Of a stretch of 64,000 bases of DNA, positions 23,102 through 35,119 are shown one piece after another. The DNA lies in assembly GCA_963169105.1 (NCBI GenBank), contig OY720639.1, positions 96,794,559 through 96,858,558 of the forward strand, given 5' to 3'. The notes under the pieces are model-generated. The model worked only from the letters and a program-made list of their open reading frames with translations, was not told where the DNA came from and ran no database searches. The stretch is from Ceriagrion tenellum (lineage: Eukaryota; Arthropoda; Insecta; Odonata; Coenagrionidae). Numbering within the stretch: position 1 is the stretch's first letter; each line of letters starts with the position of its first letter. The position numbers and the translations under genes are program-made.

Positions 23102-24597
23102 TGGGAACAACAAATGTAAATCAAATCTGAACACGAAGAAAAAAGCTAGCAAGAAGGAGAGCAATATGCATTGTTAGAACGATAACACATTTCCGGATTC
23201 CGTCCACTTAATTCGCGCAGGAGGCAAGATTCTACTCTTAACCTCGATGCTACGTCAATTTCACCGATTCAACCTCACTCGACGCAATTCTTCAACCGGA
23301 CGATCGAAACTAAGGCTTTGGCCTCGTTTTTCGAGAATTTGGATTTCGTAAATTACGTAGAGAACAGAGTCACGCAAACTGGAGTGCGAGATTGTGACGC
23401 CGAGGTCAACTTCGGCACATGAACAAAATAGGTTCAAATAATGCACCACTCTTTGAGCTGAAATCTCAGCAAAGACGAAGGGCAGAGTAGCGCTCAGCGG
23501 TTTCTGCCTTGACCGCGTTAGGGGTGAGCGATAAAACAGAGGTCACGTCACCAAGATACACCGATAAGACAAACTATATGTTAATGAAATCTTTTAAGCT
23601 AATAAGTATTAAACTTCCAATTAGTATCTCAGGTATAAAATCTCCCGCGTATAATTACAGATAACTCAAAGGATACACCAATGTAATCGCAAGAGTATCC
23701 TCTGTTTTTTTTTTGGTGGTGATACGGAAACGGAAATGAAAGAAGCAATAAAAATTATGAGTCTGACGATAAATCTGATTAAGTACGAAGACTACCTAGC
23801 GTAGGTGATTTATGTAATTATTCATAACAGATTCTTCAATGTCGACCTTCCTTCGTACTGCCCGAGAATAAGGATAGTGAATTCAGTGAACATAGCAACC
23901 GACTCAAGTATAGAGACAATTTTCTAGGGATACGAAGGGAACATAAATAACTTATCATTTGAGGAGTAATAAAAGAATGCCATTTCAATTTTACCGAGAA
24001 GAGACATCCTTCTAAAATGTACGACCCAGTTTACGCTATGAAATGGATGGAATGAACATAATGGATTTTCTATGATCTCTGCCATTCACTTACATTGCAT
24101 TCGGCATTGCGATGCAACGTTTTTATAGATTGAAGACCGACCTGATGATTTTTGTTGCGTTGTCAAGCAGCCAAAAAATAGTGGCCTGTTTGATTTCACT
24201 TATCTATGTGATAGAACTCTTTCATTGAATATTTGGGAGAATCGAAATCCTTTAATTCACTTTCAGAAAAAATCATAATCGGCAATCAAACGCCTAAATC
24301 TCATCGATCTAATGTAATACGTAGAGGGTGGCGTCATGCCGTGGGATTATTGACTAGTAGTAATTCCATACGTTATCTTATTGTAAAGTTATAAAAGCAC
24401 TATAGTAGCTAGCAACTCTTTACACTTTGTAAGTAAGCCGTAAGTAAGTTTCCGGGCACAATGGAATATAGTGTCCGCACCTTCCAATGACCTAGTGACT
24501 GAAATTCGGAGTAAGAACTATGAAGCCAAATTAAATTCCTCAGATACAGAGAGTAAATATATTTAGCCGGGAATGGATTATTGAAAATTGAGTCTCA
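23102..24597. other. Intergenic, nothing recognised
   Basis: No open frame above 62 codons and no repeat beyond a T run at 23707-23716. Confidence 0.4.
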
Positions 24598-25123
24598 ATT
24601 CCGTGATCGGTATAGACGAATCCAGATACCACAATTTTCAAGAATTGAGAAAGATTCTAAGGATAAAAAATGAAAATATATTTATACCATTACTTGCGAA
24701 AACTTCACGTAATTATAAATAAAAGAAAAAAGATTTAACCGTGTAATTAAGAGAAAAAGTATATATCCCTGAGCAGATAAAACCTTCCATTGAAGAAATG
24801 ACGAAACGATGATTATCACTGCTCATTAAGCTCACAAACGTATTTTGAATGAATGCATGTTTGATATTCTTTCAGATCCCTGCTATACATCAAGGTAATG
24901 CCTTAACTAGAAATAATAAACCGTTACGCTCATCTTTTACCACGTCATTCGGAAACACTTAGGATATACTCCGATGAGGATACAGAAAATGGCAACTATC
25001 GCCTTTATGGCAAATAGAGCCCGTATATGGAATTGAGGTCGCGACAGAACAAGAGGAGTATTATTCACAATATTTTCTTAAGGACGAAGCCGGGGATTTT
25101 TAAGTGCCATGACATTTTACCTG
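24598..25123 (+). repeat. Long direct repeat, copy 2
   Basis: Partner of 18641-19164, same orientation, 5.96 kb apart, diverged by many substitutions but collinear over its whole length. Non-coding. See copy 1. Confidence 0.75.
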
Positions 25124-27975
25124 TATTGTGGCCACAAAGGTTAAACTAGCATGCATCACATTTTCAACGCAGAGGGGCACCTTTCAGTACTAAGCCAAAT
25201 GCATCCATCTTTAACTATCAAAAGCTTTTCCAATTCGACTGATTTCAGGTTTCAGAGCTTCATTCAACATTCAAATAATAGTAATAACGCACCAAAAATA
25301 AGCATCTAATGACCTATACTCCTTCGCTATTTTTTTTCTTTTACAAGTCTTTATTTGACACTAAATAGAAAAACATTCTAGGTACTACATCGCAGCTTGT
25401 GAAACAACATTCCGAGAAAATTAATTACAATTTATGATTGCTCGAGGATTAATAAAGCTTGAATGGATGAACAATTGATCCTCCACTAAATTTGAGTCCA
25501 TTCCTGTCGTGAAAACATTATTTTAGTATGGTGATACTTTAAGATGGCAATCAGGATGCGATGAATGCCAGACGCCATCCGGAAAAAGGAAGATTTACGG
25601 GAATCTGGGAAGGTAAGTAACATTGTGAAGGAAAAGTCCTCCGTCATCTCCATGGCAGAGAAAAATATATCTCGGCGCTTCGCAGTGTCCGATGCCGGAG
25701 GTGAAAGCAGTGAAGGCAGTTTTTTTTCTAACTGCGGACGTAATCTAAGATGCATCTGCAGTTCCAAGTCGCCAAGTAATAGGTAGGCTGATGCTAGCCA
25801 GCGGTAACGAATCCAACAATGGTCTACAAGATCCGCTAAATAAAATCGAGCATATACGATAAGAAAAAGTTGACAGCAAAACAGAAATACTTCATCAAAT
25901 ATTTTCCGTCTCCAGACTACAAGCACCACCTTCCAAAACTACGAGGTTTCCATAGTTACATTTTTGAGGAAATTCATGTTCAGTAAATGAGCCACCTCTG
26001 CAAATTTCCATTAAGCGATTTATTTGGATATTTGATAATTTTCAATACAAATGCGTCATACTGCAACACTGCATCGTATTCGTTGGTCACATTGAAAACC
26101 TGTTAGGCGACTTTACACATGGGAGTTGACTTCTATGGAAGCAGCGAGTGTAGCGATATCTCGAATCGTATCGTCACTCGCAGGGCATCGCTCTGCTTAC
26201 ACATAACTTCCGGCTTTTTCCAAAATGGGAGACGGGAGTAAACAATGAATATGGTAATTACGAAAACCGCCCAAATTTGGCAAAAATGGCGCTCGTATGT
26301 CGCTGTTCAAGCCCCATAGTCATTCGTGGGTTAAATAAATTTGCATGACTTACAATAATTACGCATTATTACCTAGAATCAAGTGTGTCAATTGCGACAG
26401 TAATTATTATTTTCTAATATGAGCTAAGTCATAAAGCTTACCATAGGAGTTCTTGAGCATCTAAAATATTTTCAAGTACAAATAAATATTTACATAAACA
26501 ACAATTAGTCCTCCCTTGCAAAGTTATTGGTTGTTCAAATTTTAAATCTCCGTTTGCTGTAATGTGACCAAGATTCCACCGGATACAATGCGATTTTATC
26601 GCGGAATCTATATGCTACTTGCAGGTACAATAGAAGCCAGTCTATTTTCTCTGCAAGTGCGAACCTCGACCCCTACTGCAATGGAGGTCCGTGCTTACAC
26701 ATATAGGTGTCTATTGTTAGCGACTTGATAGGTTACTGTCATAGCACTGACTGCCATGTGCAAACCCGCATTAAGTACAAAAATTAATCGATTGGCGCAA
26801 TCAACAGCGATGGTATTATTTACGCAGATGATGAAAAACACATTCCCCAGCACATAATGGTTGTGGGTACGGCGCAATCTTTACGAAAATGGGCTTAATT
26901 TTACACATATACGCGAGCAAGAGGCTTTCTTAATCTTAGGAACTAAGAGAGTAGCGGAGTGACAAGCTTAGGATTTAAGACCGTCTTCTTAGATGGAATG
27001 ACAGTGACACCACCTAGTCAACGAAAGCAGACGTCCTCATGCTCGAAACAGTGAACTGAGAGAGACACCTCGCTCAAGGATCAATCCAATAATCCCATAT
27101 ACGGAATATTTTAGCAAAACATGGAGATTTGTGAGCTAGCATAGTTCCTCGTTGCGACCTGTAACTGTCACGTGTGCCTCTATAATTCAGTTTAATAATC
27201 TGAAAAGAGTTGTCAAGTTTTTTTACAAGGCCCATCGGAAAAAAACAAACATCAATCCTCGCTACTCCCTTCGAATCGTGATCAAAAAAAAGTTTCAACG
27301 TGTTTGTTGATACTAATTCGAGCGGTTACGATTCGCAAAAAGGCACGTTATTTTTAATTAAAATATCTTATTTTACTTAACCAATCATCCCTTTTTGAAA
27401 AATCCACATTAACAAAAATAAGTATGAAAACTTAACACATTCCACTATATCTTGCTCATAAATTAAAAAATATATATATATACTACAGTACTTCCAACAT
27501 TTTTCACGACTCAGGCAAGGCAAATTAAAAGATCAGGGATCACATAAGAGATTCAAACACTTCAACGACACACAATACTAACTGGGTGGTATAGCATAAG
27601 TGAAAATCAACTTTTAGATATATGTATTTATGTTTAGATTATAATTAGATTTAGAACATAATTCGATTTTTTCACTGGACATTCCAGCTTCAATATATTT
27701 TTTCACCAGTAATCAGCACTTTGGGCTGCAAGATTTTTAATAGTTACATTTTCAGCCTTGTTTTTCCAAAACATGTCCATTTTGACCATTATTGCTCTCA
27801 AGAGGCTCAATAATTGAGGTATCACTTACCGAATCCCCTTTGAGCCCTTCACAAATGCGACCGCCAAGTTAGCCGTAGCAACCGGAAAAGCGCTCGACGA
27901 ATTAAAAAGACGCGGGCGACTTTTCCGAGGAAACGTCATTTAATCGTCCTTCGGGTCTCCTCTCGACGTTCTCAG
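25124..27975. other. Upstream intergenic or intronic DNA, unresolved
   Basis: A 147-codon frame on the minus strand (25486-25929) has no domain I recognise. Phrases CTTTACACAT (26111), GCTTACACATA (26197) and GCTTACACATAT (26692) recur and may be remnants of a PIF/Harbinger-like element, but no TIR pair can be drawn. A (TA)n run lies at 27470-27482. The exchange-factor gene may have upstream exons here that I could not identify. Confidence 0.3.
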
Positions 27976-28142
27976 GTGGACGGCTCAGAGGCCAAGAAGG
28001 CGAAGAAGAGCTGGGGCGAGAGGCTGCGTCTTGGAGGAGGTGGCGGCGTGACGCCTTCGAAGGAAGAGCGCAAGCTGAGGGAGCGAGACATGGCCGTGGA
28101 CATGCTGCAGAGCAAGTTCTACCTGCAGGAGTACCGGGACAG
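27976..28142 (+). CDS. RhoGEF exon 1 (first found; internal)
   Basis: Acceptor TTCTCAG before and donor AGGTAAGA after. It encodes about 55 residues starting VDGSEAKKAKKSWGERL, with a charged helix-like stretch EERKLRERDMAVDMLQSKF. It ends two bases into an Arg codon completed by exon 2, giving QEYRDRYGSVTP across the junction. GC content is far above the flanking intron. The short open frame on the minus strand here is an antisense shadow. Confidence 0.85.
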
Positions 28143-28421
28143 GTAAGAAAAAAATAACTATTTTTCTAATTATTAACAATGTTGTTGAATGCGGTTTCTA
28201 ATTATTAACAATGGTTGGGAACAATATTGGTAGTTTCCATTCGTGCGGCTCACTTCGCAACAAAACAGCACACCAGAGTGCGTCCACGGTAATAGCGAAG
28301 TTGACAGTTGAAAATGCAGCCACCTTGTAAACACGTGCAATGCCGTATTGGGAAGGGAATCACTTGATCGAATAATCCATAATGGTGGCCTTTGTTTATA
28401 CCATGCGATCGTGAAAATCAC

Positions 28422-28896
28422 TGAGGTATATGGAGAGGGCACTTGCAATGCTAGCCAATGCAAGAAGCTGAAGCCAGTCCGCCATCCTCGTTGACCCTCA
28501 TTTTCCTATAGCGCTTGCGGGCTAACGCACTAATTTTGCAATTTTACTATGTCTTCCATCAATAACCTACTTGAAATAAGCATACACTAACTTCTTTTAT
28601 GTTGATTCTTCTTACGTATTTGTTTATTTATTTAAATTAATAATCATCCGCATTCCCGGTGAAAACTACAGTAAAATTGAGTAGAATCCATAGCACTAAG
28701 CAGCCAATACATGTCTGATGTGTTACTTGTCTTAAATTTCAAATATATGGTTGATATTCTTGCATTACATCCGCAAATTCGTCCATTCCTACGTGCTATC
28801 CAAAGAAAAGTAAGAAGAGCAGGATTAAACAATATGGCTGTCATTTCGGTTGTCAGGCTTCAGTTTGACGACGTAGTGCCCTCTCCATATACCTCA
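28422..28896 (+). mobile_element. TIR element family M, copy 3 (best preserved)
   Basis: Ends are exact 22-bp inverted repeats: TGAGGTATATGGAGAGGGCA at the left, and the reverse complement at 28875-28896. The 475-bp body is non-coding for a transposase. Homologous copies lie at 15839 and (inverted) 22681. No obvious target-site duplication. A MITE; superfamily unassigned. Confidence 0.75.
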
Positions 28897-30435
28897 AAGG
28901 AGAAAATAGTATATTCCTTAACTATGGTGGGAGGTAGGACTTAACGAGTCGCGCGATACTGCTACCTTCGGCTAGGGTAACTAAAACACAAATGGCAGTC
29001 TTGCTTCTTTCTCGTGTAAAGTATATGATTTTTCGCCACATCTGAGAGGAAAGTTCATAAAAATATTCTTCGAGCATAACAGCACTGTATCATTAATCAT
29101 TCTGTAAAAATTCACTTATGGTTAAAGTATGTTTCTGTGATGTTTTTGATAGATACGGGCTTTATTTTTCCAGGAAACTTTTTATCAGCGGTTTCCAAAA
29201 TCATGACCAATTATGGCAACTGAAATTTATGACTAAATAATACTATTGTGCCAAATGTATCAGCCAACTGGTTTTTCAGGTGACGAATACTCTGAAATAT
29301 CTCGGGTTGGTCGCTAATTTTTCGGGATGATTGATAATCTCTCTGGTTTAAAGGCGAAAGAGAGAGACGAGCAGTTCCGTCACTTCAGCTCTTTTAGTGC
29401 GGTCGTTAATGTGTAAGTAATACCTCTACATTGGAGGGCTGACTCCATTCATAGTTAGGGCATAAAAATAAGATCACTTCAAGATCAAACGATCGGTCTT
29501 GCTAGGACACTGGATCATAACGGGTAGCAGAGAATCCATGTATATTCTGTGCGAAATTACTGCTTTGAAGTGAAATGGCATGGATGAAAATTTAAAAAAA
29601 ATATTTAAAAAGTAAGGACTTAGGTCATGCAAGAGTTACCACTGCTGAAATGTTCATACATTATAAGCTATTTCGCTTCTAACGAGTCAAGCGACAATGA
29701 AAAAAATTTTGGCCTTTAATATCTCTTTTCATCCCCCATTTTTTCAGTGATTGGCTTTCATAATTCTGATCATCAGTTATCGAAAAGCGTGGTGGGATAC
29801 ATGAAAAAATTACGGACATTCTTTCGAAGGAATGCTCCCACGCCATTTCTCAGTGGAAATCCCAGCCCAATGAGCACCTATCTCCACTCGAGCTCATGGC
29901 GTGATTGCCGTGTTGGCATTTCGAAAGTTATTCGCGCAGCAACGCCTTCGTAAAGACATTTTGCGCCGGGAAAGGTCCCTAAGTCACGAGGAAACAATCT
30001 GGCGTCATTTGCGGGAGGAACTATGCGGTATGACCTTCCACGTACCATTTTGGTCCATTACAAGGAATTTACGGCCATTCGCATAAAGGGCGAGGCCAGT
30101 GTCCAAGTAGGCGTTTTAAGCTAAATAAAATTCAAGTCCATGGTCTCGATTGATCCGTTGATCCCACATAAAAGCCACACTGTGTCAATTCTTTAAAATC
30201 CAAAATCTTCTACCAAACATAAGGAATCAAAATCGAAATTCTTATTGTTTAACGTTCATTGGAATTATCTCCCTCGTATGGCTGATACATATCACCGGAA
30301 TGTAACTGAGAAACACGCTCGTGCAAGCTGGCGGAAAAGTAATTCACAGTAAAGTGTGCCTCAGTGATTACCAAAAATTTACATACCTTAATAGTGTGCC
30401 AAGAATTCAGAAGTTTATGTTCCACGTTCACTCAT

Positions 30436-30872
30436 ACTCTGCTAAAAAGTAGAAGTACTACTGAGGGAAACCTTGAAATGTCAGGAAGTTTACGAATCCC
30501 AATTTAACGCCCACGCAAATTTATATTTGATTATGTCTTTCCAAGAGTTTTTGAAAAGAAGCAATGCTGTTCACCCAAACATTCAAAAATTATGTTACCA
30601 ATGTTTCACCGCGAGGGTAATTCCAACATTACGCTATTTTCTATGAATGAAAAAAATTGTTTTTTCACTTAAAGAATTAAACAATATATTTTACAGTTAA
30701 AAAGAGTAATTTAGAATATATACAAATATAAATCATTACACTCTGCTCAAAAGTAGAAGTACTACTGTGGGATACCGTGAAATATGTCAGGAAGTTTCCC
30801 AATCCCAATTTAACGCCCACGCAAATGGATATTTGATTGTCTTTCCAAGAGTTTTTGAAAAGAAATAATGCT
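30436..30872 (+). repeat. Direct repeat of about 133 bp
   Basis: Bases 30436-30568 and 30740-30872 are direct copies sharing AGTAGAAGTACTACTG, CCCAATTTAACGCCCACGC and CTTTCCAAGAGTTTTTGAAA, with scattered differences. The spacer is 171 bases of AT-rich DNA. Local duplication in intron 1. Confidence 0.75.
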
Positions 30873-31029
30873 TTGAAATCTGTTTTTTTTTGCCTCCATG
30901 ATAATTCTACATATATTTCATTAATTATCACCGACTACACCCTCACTAATGTGTATCTGCTCTATGGCAAATGAATCAGACATTCTTGTTCAACATTTCT
31001 GGCAAAACGCATCGACAAAAATCCTGGAT

Positions 31030-31440
31030 CTAAAGTGGTTTATAATGCGGCACTACTCTCCCTCACCCCTCCCTCTTATCCCTATTCCGATGGTTGAAAA
31101 TATGCAATGGGAACGCACTACTGCGACTTCCAAAGGGGCCTTTCATTATGACCGAGGGACGGCATCTTATTTCCATCTGGTCCATCGCGGTTGCTCGCGG
31201 CCGGATGAATAGATTCCAAATGGGTTTCCCTCGATTGTGTCCCTTCGAGTGTAACACCTTTGCCCCAGTTCCGCCCCGCCACGTCACTCTCTCCCAAGAG
31301 TCCGCTAACCCAAACGAACGGAGACACGTCCTCATAATTTGGTCCTATCGCACGCGTTTCCTCCCTCATTCTCCTTTCGAGTCCTAAACCTAAGAATGGA
31401 ATCCTCCGTGGTGAATATTTCCACGCCCGCACAATACCCA
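31030..31440. other. GC-richer block in intron 1
   Basis: Higher GC and CpG than the rest of the intron, with few stops on both strands (frames of 87-107 codons overlap). No domain is recognisable in any frame. It may be an alternative promoter/first exon or an old GC-rich insert; sequence alone does not decide. Confidence 0.3.
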
Positions 31441-33149
31441 TCCAGACGGCTCACAAGGGCACAGACGCGAGGCGGCAGGAGCTGTTAGGAAACCACCCGT
31501 TGAACAAAGCTCGGGAGGCATTTCGGAAGACGTACATGGCATTATTTCATGCCAGTATCATCATGTCGTAGTCGCAACGAAGATCGACGGGAAAATGCAA
31601 CCTTGGGTTTGTCCGGCGTACTGCATTGAAGTTTCATTTTATGACACAAATGACAATAAGCTGGAGAAAATAACAGAGAAACACACAGGAAAATTGTGCA
31701 TGAGGATGATGAAACCATAATGATAAGTAAGCGGAAATACTGAATGGATCGGTATTGCAGACTATACTCCTAAATATGAAGCTTAATGCGAAGAAATATC
31801 GAGGAAAAATGATTATTTAAACAGGAAAGTAATGGCCTAAAAGAAATAACATATGGTATATTCGACAACAGTGAAAAATTTTCGCAAGACAGCCATATTG
31901 AACCAAATGAACCATTTTTTCATCCGTTTTTCAATGCAAAAACTGTTCGCTTTCGCAAAAAGGCTTCATCGATACTTTCATTTAATCTATGCGGCTGATT
32001 TTCAAGCTGACTTCAGACATAGGGGGCACGAATCGAGCAAAGCTGACCAAAACCCATTTTCGTTAAATATTCATCAAGAAGCGGATTTGAAATATACTTT
32101 TCTCCATTGTGCATTGATCGCAAGATTAAACATCTAATGGCTCCTTTCGTAGTGATTTTTTTGCTATTGAGAACTTTGAATAGGGCATAAATCAGCTGGC
32201 ATCGTTAGCCTTATTTTTCATCCTCAAACGGAGGACTGCATCTTAGTTTAAAAGATCTTTCACACATTTTTGTTTTTATCTTTAAAGTTAAAAAGTTAAA
32301 GTGAATCATTATGAGGACATCTCACTATACCTTAGATAAGAGTGTCCACTTTGAGTAATCTACATACTAATTAATAATCAGTAACATAGCTATGGGTATG
32401 ATGAAACAAATTCTTACTATTTAGCGAAGAAGTTTAGCAAAAATACTTTTAACCCATCATTGGAATTGCTGTAAATCCATGACTTGTGGAAACTTCTATG
32501 AAAAAATTATCATCGGAAAAAGTAGTTTCATAATAGTTTTCCTTTAGAGCTTACAAACTTTATTTTCATTACCCTCCTGAAAATTTGACAAAAGTGAGTT
32601 GGGATGCTTAGACCATGTCAAACTTACCGCGCTCAATTGAGAATGTTGTCCACAAGCTCCTTCAATGAAGTACCATGAAGCAAATCTATGTCGTCAATAT
32701 GGCAAACTTTATCGTTCTTTAGTAAGAATTAAGTCACAAAGGCTTCATAAAATTCGCCAAAACGTCTTGCGCAAGTTTCTTCCTCCTTACATTTTCTCCT
32801 GCAAAAATAAGATATAAACGTGAGCCAATATCGACGGATCTTCCTTTATTTCATTGCAGTCTTGGATGCATGTAAATAATGACAATATAATTGAACGATT
32901 CATCATGATTATTTCCTTTGCGATATCATATGAAATAGCTTTTGAGAAATAAAAATGACTTCATTTGTATTTATACACAATTGACAAATATTATTGCAAA
33001 CAAGTGGCGGACTTTGAATTTGTAACAGATTACCTAAATCACTAAATGCGATGCCATATATTTATCACTATTCGGTTGAGGTTCCGATGAAAAATAAAGT
33101 TCCCGTCATCCAATGAGCCCACAAACAACATAACATAGTTCAAAATATA

Positions 33150-33965
33150 GCTCTCAGAAAAGGTGCCCAGTTTTAAGTATCTGGGAGTAACCCTGGATGA
33201 GTGCTTAAAATACCAGCAACATATTGGAAATATTGCAATTAGTATGCGGCGAACCATAGCCAATTTTTATTTCATTCGGAATAAATGTCCAATACATTTT
33301 CTGAAATTAATATATAACGCCCTTGTTAACTCTAAACTAAGCTACGGTATATTCTGTTGGGGTGGAGCTTACCAAAACTGTAAGATCCACCGCTTTTCTA
33401 AAAAAAAGAATAGTGATCTAGAAAAAAGACTGGCTTTGACCGTTCCTTTCCTCTATTTTGTTGTCTTTGGTTGCTCCCCTTAAGAAATTTAGTTGTTTAT
33501 AGTTTTACGTCGTTTTACCTAAGAAGTGGTAATACTGGTTTATTATTGTACAATCATTCTCCCTACACCCTACGTAGGGCACGTATTTCCTAGCCTAAGC
33601 CAAACATGACGTTATTCAAACGATGTTTCTTGTACATACATAGGACCTAAAGGGTATAATTTATTACCTGTTTATTGTTTTAACTAAAAAATTGTAAGCA
33701 CACAATGAAGAACATACGATCTTGGTTATTCACTAAAGAAAGTCTAGAGGATGTTTTCTTGTAACTGCAATATTATCTGATACATGTACTGTAATTTCAA
33801 AATGAAGTAATTCCTATACATATGTATGAATAACCTATTTTGCAAACGATGGTAGCCATAATTCAGGTTTACCTTCACGGCTACCTAAAGTTACTCTCCA
33901 TTTAACTAAATATATTATGTTGTACGCATTCTCTATCGGAGTAATAAATATTATGATTATTATTT
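33150..33965 (+). mobile_element. Non-LTR retrotransposon 3' fragment in intron 1
   Basis: Frame 33163-33483 encodes FKYLGVTLDECLKYQQHI, then IYNALVNSKLSYGIFCWGG, the conserved region just after the reverse transcriptase domain in Jockey/CR1-like LINEs. A frameshift or deletion follows. Downstream non-coding sequence ends in AGTAATAAATATTATGATTA, which looks like a LINE 3' tail near 33940-33965. Inactive and truncated at its 5' side. Confidence 0.65.
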
Positions 33966-35119
33966 GAAGATCGTACAAGGACCGACCTTCTTTACACATT
34001 TGTTCGTAGTAGGAGCAAATACGCTAAAAGCCAGCTGACTAATGGCTCGCCTTGTTCTGACAAACTCCGTCCGCAAAAAAAGGTCGGAATGTGACGACGC
34101 TTGTTCTTCGCTGCTCACAGACGAGTAGCATCGTAATGCCTTAAGAGCGTTCGCTAGTTCCACACAGATAACAGATGTCCCGGAATCATCTACGCCGATA
34201 AAGGGCTGTCCATACCATATGTCATACCTTTCTTCGCCTCTCTGCTGATTTTTCCTCTTGTTCCTAACAAGAGGCTGAAAACTTTAAAGCCACTACCCGA
34301 TAACATCACGTCACACTTGATTCCTCAACCTGCTGTAAATATTTATCAATTCTGGATCAACGCTTCCAATTCCCCATTAGAAGAAGGCTTTTTAATTCCA
34401 CGTCACCTATTTCGGCGATATGCTTTCAGATTATCAGCCAAAACAGAAGTATTTCCCACGTTATGTTTTATTCCTTTCCCACTAGCACCTCAATCAACAT
34501 TTGCTACTTCTTCAAAACTTCGGTACACAGCACATTTTGCGAAAAAATGGCTTTTACATCCATCTATTATCTTTCTTTTTTATGAACCCATATTTTTTTA
34601 CTTCACCGCACCACAATGACTAGATTATAGAAAGAGGGAATAAAAATTGACTAATTAGTCAATTGTTACGATTAAATCTTATCTCAAGAAACTAATTGCA
34701 TACGGCCAAAAATACTGCGGCAAATCTTCGTGTTTTGCCATTATCAAGGCGGAAATTATGTTGTTAAATGGTTAGCCTAATTTCTAATGACTGCATTCGT
34801 AAAGCTCGTTCTGGTCGTTGCTTTCTTTGTAAGTGTTTCACAGAGTTGTAAAAAACTTACTTGAAAGCAGGAACCCTGCTCACGTTAGAGCGCGGGCATA
34901 ACTCTTCGCGATGCGTGTACTCACCGAAATGTAATATTTTATTACACTTAGGGCAGCAGAACAGCCAATACTCCCTTCAAACCTGGCTCCCGGAACCTTT
35001 AGGTTCAATGAATGAATTTCATTAATTCATTGAATTCACTGTGATAATATTTTATCCATTTATATCCACTCTCTCAAGATTTATGATATCCCTAACGCAA
35101 AACTCATTTGCTCCCCCAG

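Larger units (their letters stand above)
28143..35119 (+). other. RhoGEF intron 1 (6977 bp)
   Basis: GT-AG intron filled with repeats: TIR element M copy 3 (28422-28896), a duplicated 133-bp block (30436-30872), and a LINE fragment (about 33150-33965). A 19-base direct repeat (TTTCTAATTATTAACAATG) lies just after the donor. The GC-rich patch at 31030-31440 is described separately. At 33966-35119 I see nothing beyond short frames. Confidence 0.8.
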
